Source of the DNA: Spirochaetae bacterium HGW-Spirochaetae-9
Lineage (GTDB): Bacteria > Spirochaetota > Spirochaetia > Treponematales > Rectinemataceae
NCBI GenBank assembly: GCA_002839205.1
Contig: PGXP01000131.1
Location: 1-6,184 of the forward strand
Direction of reading: 5' to 3'
DNA: 6,184 bases
Positions 1 through 5,059 of the stretch are shown here, in pieces; the first letter of the stretch is position 1, and the number at the start of each line of letters is the position of its first letter. The translations under genes and the position numbers were made by a program. Under the pieces are notes generated by a model that was not told the DNA's origin, made no database searches, and was given only the letters and a program-made list of their open reading frames with translations.

Positions 1-302
1 GGGCCAGGCAGATTGGTCGCGTCGGAGTTCCAGTACAGCAGGTCGAACGGCGGCGGCGATTCGCCCTTCAGGTAGTTGCCCACCACGTAGTTCCACACCA
101 GGTCATTGGGGCGCAGGAAGCTGAAGGTCGAGGCCAGGTCCTGGCCCTTGAGCAGGCCGCCCTTGCCCATCTGCATCTCGCGGAACTTGACGAAGGCCTC
201 GTCAATGAACACGTCGAGGATGCCGGTGTCGGTGAAGTCGATCAGCGTGGTGAGGAAAGACTTGCCCCGGAACTCGTACTTGGCAATCGCCCAGGCGGCC
301 GC
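1..302 (-). CDS. phaC: Class I poly(3-hydroxyalkanoate) synthase PhaC, internal fragment (both ends missing)
   Basis: The minus strand reads as the middle of a class I PHA synthase, the cytoplasmic granule-associated enzyme that polymerises hydroxyacyl-CoA. Visible landmarks in order are FLTTLIDFTDTGILDVFIDE, STFSFLRPNDLVWNYVVGNY, LKGESPPPFDLLYWNSDATN and LPGP, closely resembling the Cupriavidus-type enzyme as I remember it. The piece lies between the nucleophilic Cys (lipase-box) region and the catalytic Asp/His region, so no catalytic residue is present. The 3' part runs off the left edge. The 5' part is absent: near 270-305 the frame passes without a stop into a TrmH-like gene. About nine of twelve leucine codons here are CTG, unlike the CTC-rich neighbours. 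I infer DNA from a different organism (betaproteobacterial type) joined to this contig. Family is certain; the exact right boundary is not. Confidence 0.85.
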
Positions 303-305
303 GAT
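250..305. other. Probable chimeric junction between phaC and the TrmH-like gene
   Basis: Reading leftward on the minus strand, the TrmH motif III (IPMRGIKASINVAVAFGI, ending about 303) goes straight into AAAWAIAKYEF and then PhaC sequence, all in one frame. Neither family contains the other, both genes lack their expected ends here, and codon use changes. An exact GCGGCCGC (NotI recognition sequence) sits at 295-302, at the likely break. That could mark a cloning join or be chance in GC-rich DNA. The precise breakpoint cannot be fixed from sequence alone. Confidence 0.7.
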
Positions 306-1102
306 GCCGAAGGCCACCGCGACGTTTATGGAAGCCTTGATTCCCCGCATGGGAATGCTGACGCGACGTTCGCCGGCGAGGGTGAGGCAGGAAGCGGACA
401 CTCCCAACTCCTCCGAACCGAGGATAAGCAGCCCTTTCTCGGGAAAGGCAAATTCATCCATAGGGCAGCCGCCCAGCTCGAGAGCGAATATCGGTCCCAA
501 TGCCTGCAGTTCATCGATTGGGCAGCGTCTCCAGGGAATGAGCTCCACGGCCCCCATGGACGAACGGAGCGCCCTGGGATGAAGCGGATCAGCGCAGCCC
601 TCCGAGAGTAGCACTTCCTCGAAGCCGAGAGCCTCCGCCGTCCGGAGAATGGTGCCGACATTGAAAGGTGAACGGATATCTTCGAGGTAAACCCTGAAAC
701 CTGGAAGGAAGGAACGGCGGGGGCTCCATGAGAGCCCTTCACCCAGGCTGACCTAAAGTCGTGGAGGTCCCAGTCGGCGGGCGCCTGGCCGGAAATTCTC
801 ATAAGAATGTGGCGAAAATCGTCGATTGCGCGGAAAGATGACAAGGTTTCCTGAACCGAGAGGCCTTCCATGCACGCCCTCGCCGAGGCAGCGATTTCGG
901 GGCTCGATTCGGAGGATTCGGCCAGAAAAAGGGCGATCTCGCGAGCAAAGGCCAAAAGGGAGACCGCGCGAGTCCCGGACACGGAATCAGCCGATCCGTT
1001 CATCGTTTCGGCCAGGTCGAGTTCCACCCGCTCGAGGAGAATAGCGCATTTTCGCGTCCTCGCGACACCATGCAGTTTCGAGAGCTGTCTTACCTGGATC
1101 AT
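303..1102 (-). pseudogene. TrmH/SpoU-family RNA 2'-O-methyltransferase, frameshifted and 3'-truncated
   Basis: This would be a SpoU-class (SPOUT) enzyme that methylates a ribose 2'-OH in tRNA or rRNA using S-adenosylmethionine; the target is unknown. Translation from ATG at 1102 gives MIQVRQLSKLHGVARTRKCA followed by a helical N-terminal region to about residue 116 (ADWDLHDF). The frame then becomes meaningless. The minus-1 frame picks up with FLPGFRVYLEDIRSPFNVG and motif I NVGTILRTAEALGF (about 640-662, with the conserved Arg). It continues to motif II ILGSEELGVS (about 400-426) and motif III IPMRGIKASINVA (about 317-357). One missing base near 752-757 (around TTTAGG on the coding strand) accounts for the break. 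The gene lies 7 bp after rsmI, with no clear ribosome site of its own, suggesting co-transcription. The true C-terminus is replaced by PhaC sequence. Sequencing or assembly error near a contig end is as likely as a genuine pseudogene. Confidence 0.8.
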
Positions 1103-1109
1103 GGTGCGT

Positions 1110-1796
1110 TCAACTTTTGCCAGCCACGAGAACCGCGAACTCGCCCTTCTGGGGTATGGGCTCCCCCTCCCCTCCGCCCATGCGGGCCGAAAGCTCGGAC
1201 GCGCTGCCGACGGTAATCTGTTCATGGATCTTCGTGAGTTCCCTGCCGATACAGACCTGGCGCCCGGGCTCCAGACTGGCTATATCGGCCATTAGTTTGG
1301 CTATCCTGAACGGGGATTCGTAGAGCATGAAGGCCTCTTCCCTTTCGAGGAGGACGGCAAGGCGCGCGCGGCGCCGCGTGGCCTTGGGGCTCATGAAGCC
1401 GTCGAAGAGAAGACCCCGGCCGCCGAAACCGCAGGCGCTCACGAGGGTGGCGAAGGCCGAGGGCCCGGGAATGGGTATGACTTCGTGTCCCGCCGCGCGC
1501 GCCGAACGGACAAGCACTGCGCCCGGATCGGAGAGCCCCGGGGTGCCCGCGTCGGTGCAGTACGCCACTTTTTTCCCCAGGTCGAGAAGGGCGACGATTC
1601 GCAAGGCACCTTTGGCTTCGTCGTTCGCGTGACAGGAGACGAGGGGTTTCGCGATGGCAAAGTGATTGAGAAGCTGGAGTGTGTGCCTCGTATCCTCGCA
1701 GGCGATAGTATCGGCGGCCTTAAGGGTTTCGAGCGCCCTAAGCGTTATGTCTCCCAGGTTCCCTATCGGCGTACCGACTATGTACAATTCGCCCAT
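1110..1796 (-). CDS. rsmI: 16S rRNA (cytidine-1402 2'-O)-methyltransferase RsmI
   Basis: RsmI methylates the 2'-O of C1402 in the 16S rRNA decoding centre, using S-adenosylmethionine, in the cytoplasm. The 228-residue product shows the tetrapyrrole-methylase fold signatures in order: VGTPIGNLGDIT (7-18), CEDTRHT (33-39), CTDAGTPGLSDPG (80-92), IPGPSA (109-114), LYESPFR (158-164) and GRELTKIHE (184-192). It is shorter than the roughly 280-residue E. coli protein and stops soon after the methylase domain, so the small C-terminal extension is absent, which I take to be a normal short variant. The ATG at 1796 is supported by an AGGAGA ribosome site at 1805-1810 with 8-nt spacing. The TrmH-like gene follows after 7 bp, making a two-gene RNA-methylation unit transcribed leftward. 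Confidence 0.95.
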   Translation of the reverse strand: MGELYIVGTPIGNLGDITLRALETLKAADTIACEDTRHTLQLLNHFAIAKPLVSCHANDEAKGALRIVALLDLGKKVAYCTDAGTPGLSDPGAVLVRSARAAGHEVIPIPGPSAFATLVSACGFGGRGLLFDGFMSPKATRRRARLAVLLEREEAFMLYESPFRIAKLMADIASLEPGRQVCIGRELTKIHEQITVGSASELSARMGGGEGEPIPQKGEFAVLVAGKS

Positions 1797-1831
1797 ACAG
1801 ACTTTCTCCTCATCCGATCGATGGATTTTTC

Positions 1832-1860
1832 ATTGTACCGGAACCCCAAAGTTCCAGGAA
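1832..1860 (-). promoter_or_regulatory. Possible rsmI promoter with overlapping inverted repeat
   Basis: On the minus strand, TACAAT (1837-1832) is a good -10 match lying 36 bases before the rsmI ATG. The best -35 at 17-bp spacing is only a poor TTCCTG (1860-1855). Between them lies a perfect 5-bp inverted repeat, GGAAC-6-GTTCC (1840-1855), which could be a small operator or chance. I see no convincing promoter on the plus strand for the permease in this 142-base gap. Confidence 0.3.
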
Positions 1861-1938
1861 GCGCCTTGGCAGAAACCCCAACCCCAATGAACCATGGCTC
1901 GGCTCGACAAACACGCCGAATGCAGTTACTTTATCAGG

Positions 1939-3060
1939 ATGACGCAAGGCACGACAAAAAAGCAAATATTCCTCATATTTTTCATCGCCCTCTTTCTTCT
2001 CGTCGCACGGCTCTTCTACCCTTTTGTGACCGTCATCCTCTGGTCGGGGGTTATCTATGCCTTTCTCGCTCCCCTCTATGAACGAAGCACGCGATTCCTG
2101 AAACGCGACCCTGCCTTGGGCAAGAAGAGAAATTTCCTGGAGAATATCATCGCCGGCCTCTTTGCCGTCGTGGGTGTTCTCGTTCTCGCCGTCCCCTTCA
2201 CCTTCCTTTTCATCGCCCTCCTCAAGCAGGTGGTCGATCTTTCAGGTTCCATCATCAGGGTTATTGAAGATCATCCCGACATATTCACCCTCAGCCACAC
2301 AAGTCCTCTTGGAGGCTTCATCTATAGACTGTCGGCCGAATCGATAGACCTGAGCGGCATCGATGTCCTCCGTGAGGTCAAGGGCTTCATCGTGTCGAGT
2401 TCCAGCCGCATCATCGGCTTTTCGGGCACCATCCTCAAGAATGTCGCATCCCTCGCCACAACCCTGGCCTTCATGGTTTTCACGCTTTACTTTCTTCTCG
2501 TCGACGGCAAGCACCTGGCATCCCTCGTCGTATCGGCCATCCCGATAGAGAACACCTATACAAAGATGTTCATGATGAAGATGAGCGAATCGGGCCGAAA
2601 GCTTGTGCTGGGATTCTTCCTTGTAGCCATTTACCAGGCTGTGGTGATGTTCATACTCTCCGTTGTCTTCAAGCTGAACAGCCCCCTCGTGCTGGCGACC
2701 CTCACTGCCATCGCTTCCTTCATACCCATGGTGGGGACATCCCTCGTCTGGATCCCTATATCGCTCTTCATGGGACTCACCGGAGATATAGCCAGGGCAG
2801 TATCTTTCTGTGTATTGGCTGCCTTCTTTGTTTCCTTTACGGATAATTTCCTGCGACCGGTCATTCTTGGCGACAGCCTCAGGATACACCCCTTGCTAAT
2901 CTTTTTCGCCATCGTCGGAGGCTTGAGCATTTTTGGATTCAACGGCCTCATCCTCGGCCCGCTCATCGTCGTCATCTTTTTCGCGGCAGTTGAACTGTAC
3001 GAGCAGATTGATCAGGATAAGGCGGGCAGCCCGGGCAGCGACAAGGAAAGCTCCTCGTAG
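1939..3060 (+). CDS. AI-2E family (PerM/YdiK/TqsA-type) transporter
   Basis: This is an inner-membrane protein of the AI-2E transporter family (Pfam PF01594), whose members export small molecules such as autoinducer-2 or act in Na+/H+ antiport; the substrate cannot be read from sequence. Numbering from the upstream ATG at 1894, hydrophobic segments lie at about 24-42, 43-60, 88-110, 174-193, 227-250, 253-284, 293-310 and 322-350. A soluble stretch at 111-170 separates the third and fourth. The family hallmarks are SFIPMVGTSLVWIP (265-278), DNFLRPVILGDSLRIHPL (307-324) and GLSIFGFNGLILGP (333-346). The tail is short, charged and Ser-rich. I prefer the ATG at 1939 because MTQGTTKKQIFLIFF looks like a normal start just before the first membrane segment, while the 15 extra residues from 1894 (MARLDKHAECSYFIR) look non-coding. 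Neither start has a clear ribosome site. The 3' end overlaps the convergent PHP gene by 49 bp. Confidence 0.93.
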   Translation: MTQGTTKKQIFLIFFIALFLLVARLFYPFVTVILWSGVIYAFLAPLYERSTRFLKRDPALGKKRNFLENIIAGLFAVVGVLVLAVPFTFLFIALLKQVVDLSGSIIRVIEDHPDIFTLSHTSPLGGFIYRLSAESIDLSGIDVLREVKGFIVSSSSRIIGFSGTILKNVASLATTLAFMVFTLYFLLVDGKHLASLVVSAIPIENTYTKMFMMKMSESGRKLVLGFFLVAIYQAVVMFILSVVFKLNSPLVLATLTAIASFIPMVGTSLVWIPISLFMGLTGDIARAVSFCVLAAFFVSFTDNFLRPVILGDSLRIHPLLIFFAIVGGLSIFGFNGLILGPLIVVIFFAAVELYEQIDQDKAGSPGSDKESSS

Positions 3061-3866
3061 AAGGAATCGGCCACGGGGATTCCCCCAGCTGTTCGCCCTA
3101 TCCCGCACTCGGGTTTCTGCAGGTTGTGGAAGTCAGACCCAGCCGTAACAAGAAAACCCCTCTCCCGTGCCATATGCTCCAGTATCCTGCATTGGCCGAG
3201 CTTGGCCGTGGGATGAAATGCCTCCACGCCTTCCACGCCGGCTGCCTTCCATTCGTCCATCAGGCCCGCAAGCTTCGTCTTGCTGACGAAGAGCGAATAG
3301 GGGTGGGCTATGACAGCGATGCCTTTGGCATCCTTGATGAGTCGGAGCGCCTTTGCGAAGGGCAGGCATTCCTTGGGCAGGTAGAAGGGCTTGCCTTTGC
3401 CGAGGAAGCGGTCGAATGCTTCCTGCTTGGTACGAACGATCTTGCCGCGCATAAGGGCTTCTGCGAGGTGGGGCCGGCCGATGCGCTCGGTGCCCGCGAT
3501 TTCGGCGATAGCCTCGAGGTCGATGGGAATGCCTTCGCGCTTCAAAAGCTCGACAATGCGTTCGTTCCGGATCGTTCTCGCTTCGGCGAGCAGGGAAAGG
3601 CCTTCGAGAAGCTGGCCGTCGACCTCCTCAATGCCCAGTCCCAACAAATGGAATTCGCCGGGGTCAAATTCAATTTCGATTTCAACGCCGGCTACAAAGG
3701 CGATGCCGAGAGCACCGGCGCGGCAACGGGCTTCGGAAATCCCGGCGACGGTATCATGGTCGGTGAGGGCGAGCGCCCTGAGGCCCGCTTTGTTGGCGTG
3801 GTCGATGAGCCCCGACGGCGTGAGGGCTCCATCAGAGGCCGATGAGTGGGTGTGGAGATCGATCAT
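3012..3866 (-). CDS. PHP-domain phosphoesterase (RNase AM/YciV-like)
   Basis: This is a metal-dependent PHP hydrolase. Its closest characterised relatives are E. coli YciV (RNase AM, which trims rRNA 5' ends) and Chromobacterium 3',5'-nucleotide bisphosphatase, so a small nucleotide or RNA 5'-end substrate is likely. The 284 residues carry the expected metal-ligand motifs: DLHTHSSASDG (H5, H7, D12), LTDHDTVAG (H37), GVEIE (E62), FHLLGLG (H73), GRPHLAEALM (H133), IAHPYS (H188) and AGSDFH (D245, H247). A YciV-type insertion (about 80-165, with GKGKPFYLP) is present and the length is normal. The ATG overlaps the stop of the upstream radical SAM gene in ATGA, so translation is probably coupled; its own ribosome site is weak. 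The 3' end overlaps the convergent permease gene. No defect is visible, and the exact substrate is unassigned. Confidence 0.93.
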   Translation of the reverse strand: MIDLHTHSSASDGALTPSGLIDHANKAGLRALALTDHDTVAGISEARCRAGALGIAFVAGVEIEIEFDPGEFHLLGLGIEEVDGQLLEGLSLLAEARTIRNERIVELLKREGIPIDLEAIAEIAGTERIGRPHLAEALMRGKIVRTKQEAFDRFLGKGKPFYLPKECLPFAKALRLIKDAKGIAVIAHPYSLFVSKTKLAGLMDEWKAAGVEGVEAFHPTAKLGQCRILEHMARERGFLVTAGSDFHNLQKPECGIGRTAGGIPVADSFYEELSLSLPGLPALS

Positions 3867-4723
3867 GCCTGAGCCAATGGATCGGTTCCACGCTCTCCGA
3901 AGCCTGCGACGGGAACGCGCCTGTGCAGCGAACCGTTGACGATGTTGATGAACTTGGCGATCACTTCATCGGAGAGCGGGCGAACCCATGACTCCAATGG
4001 CGTTCGCGCCAGGGTGTATATCTGGATAGCCTCGATCCGCGCGCCGGCGGCCACCATGGTGTTGATGCGCGACGCGAAAGACATGGCTTCATCGACGTTG
4101 GGAACCTTACCGTTTATTTCGCAGAGCATGGTCTGGATGGTGATGGTTGTTTTTCGCGCAAAGGCCGCCAGAGCCTTCGAAATCTCCTCGACTGAGAAGG
4201 AAGAGCGCGAGATCGCCGTAAAATACTTCTGGCTTCCCGCATCGAGTTTCGCCCAGATCTTCAAGGGCTCCCTCGCGGCAAACTCGGCCAGGCGCCCCGA
4301 CAGTTCGGCATCAAGAAAGCCCGTGGCGTTCGTGATGAGGACGATAGGAGCGGCGCCGACGATGACGGCATGCCGGCGCCGCGCAGTGGCGCATATTTCG
4401 AGGGCTTCCAGCAGATGAGGCGACAGTGTCGGTTCGCCATTGCCTGAGACGCATATATCGCGAAGCGGCAGGGGCGACCACGTTTCCGCATACTCCTTCA
4501 TAAAGAAGGCTTCCAGCTCGGCTTGCAGTGCTGCCGATGAAAAATTGGAAGTGCTTTTAAAAGGCATCACTTCGCAATAGGGGCAGTCGAAGCTGCACTT
4601 CTTGCCTTCCGGAAAGAGGTTGATGCCCAGGGAGAGGCCGCCGGAACGCCGCGATATGACTGCGTAAACGAGGGATGACTGATCTGCCCCCCTGTCGTGT
4701 ATGGAGACTGTGTTTTCGATCAT
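3863..4723 (-). CDS. Radical SAM protein, COG0731-like, function unknown
   Basis: This is a 286-residue radical S-adenosylmethionine enzyme. The cluster-binding motif is CSFDCPYC (C43, C47, C50), spaced CX3CX2C as required for the [4Fe-4S] cluster, preceded by LSLGINLFPEGKK. It is followed by the SAM-binding VSGNGEPTL (92-100), then VLITNAT (128-134), WAKLDAGS (157-164) and TIQTMLCEINGKVPN. The SLGINLFP/SGNGEPTL combination resembles the bacterial COG0731 group related to TYW1 (wyosine synthesis), but the bacterial members are mostly uncharacterised, so I assign no reaction. The ATG at 4723 has only a weak GAAG upstream. It overlaps the PHP phosphoesterase by 4 bp and probably heads a two-gene operon with it; nucleotide or RNA modification plus hydrolysis is a possible but unproven theme. 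It is divergent from the his operon across a shared AT-rich region. Confidence 0.9.
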   Translation of the reverse strand: MIENTVSIHDRGADQSSLVYAVISRRSGGLSLGINLFPEGKKCSFDCPYCEVMPFKSTSNFSSAALQAELEAFFMKEYAETWSPLPLRDICVSGNGEPTLSPHLLEALEICATARRRHAVIVGAAPIVLITNATGFLDAELSGRLAEFAAREPLKIWAKLDAGSQKYFTAISRSSFSVEEISKALAAFARKTTITIQTMLCEINGKVPNVDEAMSFASRINTMVAAGARIEAIQIYTLARTPLESWVRPLSDEVIAKFINIVNGSLHRRVPVAGFGERGTDPLAQA

Positions 4724-4735
4724 GATTCTTCATTC

Positions 4736-4765
4736 ATAATAGCTATAAAATGAAAAAATATGCAA
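4736..4765 (-). promoter_or_regulatory. Possible promoter of the radical SAM-PHP operon
   Basis: In the AT-rich stretch upstream of the radical SAM ATG, the minus strand has TATTAT (4741-4736, five of six to the -10 consensus) and TTGCAT (4765-4760) 18 bp further upstream as a partial -35. The -10 would sit only 12 bases before the ATG, giving a very short 5' leader. The match is modest and the AT-richness offers other choices. Confidence 0.35.
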
Positions 4766-4791
4766 TGTTGGAGAGAATTTCAGGAAGGATA

Positions 4792-4831
4792 TTGACACTG
4801 AATGGCTGATGTGTTTCTATTGGACACATCA
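4792..4831 (+). promoter_or_regulatory. Candidate his promoter with overlapping operator-like inverted repeat
   Basis: An exact -35 consensus, TTGACA, lies at 4792-4797. The best -10 is TCTATT at 4816-4821 (18-bp spacing, four of six). An 8-bp perfect inverted repeat, TGATGTGT-9-ACACATCA (4807-4814 and 4824-4831), straddles that -10, as a repressor site would. If this promoter is used, transcription would begin near 4828 and the leader-peptide AUG at 4831 would be nearly leaderless. Alternatively a TATAAA at 4744-4749 could be the -10 of an upstream promoter, and the repeat would then be an RNA hairpin touching the leader AUG. Sequence alone does not decide between these. Confidence 0.4.
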
Positions 4832-4834
4832 TGA
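4802..4834 (+). CDS. Possible 10-codon mini-ORF coupled to the his leader peptide
   Basis: ATG at 4802 opens a tiny frame (MADVFLLDTS) whose TGA at 4832-4834 overlaps the leader-peptide ATG (4831-4833) as ATGA. A strong Shine-Dalgarno-like AGGAAGGA lies at 4782-4789, with a rather long 12-base gap, while the leader peptide itself has no ribosome site. Translation of this frame could deliver ribosomes to the leader AUG and melt the 4807-4831 hairpin. It could equally be chance, and it would not be transcribed if the promoter starts near 4828. Confidence 0.25.
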   Translation: MADVFLLDTS

Positions 4835-4923
4835 ATTCCATAGTCAGCCCGGTAATCGGGTTCGCAGCCCATCATCATCACCACGGCCATCATCGCAGGA
4901 TGCCGGGGTCGCGTAGGGCTTAA
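4831..4923 (+). CDS. hisL: Histidine operon leader peptide (HisL-type, seven His codons in eight)
   Basis: A 31-codon frame (ATG 4831, TAA 4921-4923) encodes a 30-residue peptide with HHHHHGHH at residues 14-21 (4870-4893). Its role would be regulatory: the ribosome's speed over the His codons reports the supply of charged histidyl-tRNA. The context is exactly that of a his attenuator, with alternative RNA pairings, a terminator 28 bases after the stop codon, and then hisG. The peptide resembles the enterobacterial HisL only in its His run. No ribosome site precedes the ATG. The frame is open back to a TGA at 4807-4809 without another standard start codon, so 4831 is the only reasonable start. 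The 3' part is Arg-rich (RRMPGSRRA) and overlaps the RNA segment proposed as the antiterminator arm. Confidence 0.85.
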   Translation: MNSIVSPVIGFAAHHHHHGHHRRMPGSRRA

Positions 4924-4976
4924 TCCCTTTATAGGGACGATAGACTATGAGAAACGCCGGCTCGCGAAAAGCCGGC
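4848..4976 (+). promoter_or_regulatory. His attenuator: competing protector and antiterminator pairings
   Basis: Hand pairing finds the alternatives expected of an attenuator. Protector: CCCGGTA (4848-4854) with TGCCGGG (4901-4907), seven pairs including one G-U. Antiterminator: GCCGG (4902-4906) with CCGGC (4972-4976), plus TCGCG (4909-4913) with CGCGA (4963-4967), ten pairs around a small internal loop. This would consume the terminator loop and 3' arm. GCCGG can instead pair with CCGGC in the terminator 5' arm (4957-4961). Between them, TCCCT-ttat-AGGGA (4924-4937) forms a small hairpin that competes with AGGG (4915-4918) pairing to CCCT (4925-4928). The His codons lie between the protector's two arms, so a stalled ribosome would favour antitermination. 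No folding energy was calculated. Confidence 0.65.
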
Positions 4977-4987
4977 GTTTTTATTTT
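4952..4987 (+). terminator. Intrinsic terminator (his attenuator)
   Basis: There is a perfect 11-bp stem, AAACGCCGGCT (4952-4962) with AGCCGGCGTTT (4970-4980), and a 7-base loop. The stem's 3' end runs into TTTTTATTTT (4978-4987). It sits 28 bases after the leader-peptide stop and 72 bases before hisG, with no gene ending on the plus strand just upstream, so it acts on the his leader transcript. Confidence 0.92.
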
Positions 4988-4990
4988 GGC

Positions 4991-5010
4991 GAACCGCGAA
5001 AAAGCGGTTT
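4991..5010 (+). repeat. Small hairpin between attenuator and hisG
   Basis: AACCGC (4992-4997) and GCGGTT (5004-5009) form a perfect 6-bp inverted repeat with loop GAAAAA, extendable by a G-T pair. No T-run follows, so it is not a terminator. It could be a 5' stabilising or pausing element in the read-through transcript, or chance. Confidence 0.35.
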
Positions 5011-5059
5011 CCCCAGGAAACGCTGGCAGCAAAAGCGGGTTCGGCACAAGGGAGAAACC

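Noticed and set aside
326..1225. A single 299-codon minus-strand frame covering the TrmH region.
   Set aside because: Only about 1102-755 of it is real coding sequence; upstream of 1102 it overlaps rsmI in another frame, and below 755 the true coding frame is the other one.
1894..1938. Upstream ATG giving a 15-residue N-terminal extension to the permease.
   Set aside because: The extension has no ribosome site and does not look like a family N-terminus; the ATG at 1939 is preferred, though not proven.
1485..2081. Plus-strand frame of 198 codons across the rsmI start and the intergenic region.
   Set aside because: It is antisense to conserved RsmI motifs and overlaps the permease start in another frame, with no recognisable domain.
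2242..2889. Long minus-strand frame of 215 codons opposite the permease.
   Set aside because: Its composition (Glu, Asp, Gly, His-rich) is the mirror of hydrophobic membrane codons; the AI-2E protein on the plus strand is unmistakable.
3126..3845. Long plus-strand frame of 239 codons opposite the PHP gene.
   Set aside because: The minus strand carries all PHP metal-ligand motifs in the expected order; the plus frame resembles no family I know and is a GC-rich shadow.
4870..4893. The run of CAT/CAC codons resembles an engineered polyhistidine tag, and a GAATTC (EcoRI) site lies just after the ATG, suggesting vector sequence.
   Set aside because: It is followed at once by an attenuator-type terminator and hisG, and preceded by promoter-like native sequence; a natural his leader explains everything.
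4986..5010. TTGGCGAACCGCG followed by GCGGTT resembles the T-box antiterminator motif (TGGNACCGCG).
   Set aside because: It has two extra bases, lies after the terminator rather than before it, and no stem I/specifier architecture is visible; the His-rich leader peptide is the better explanation.
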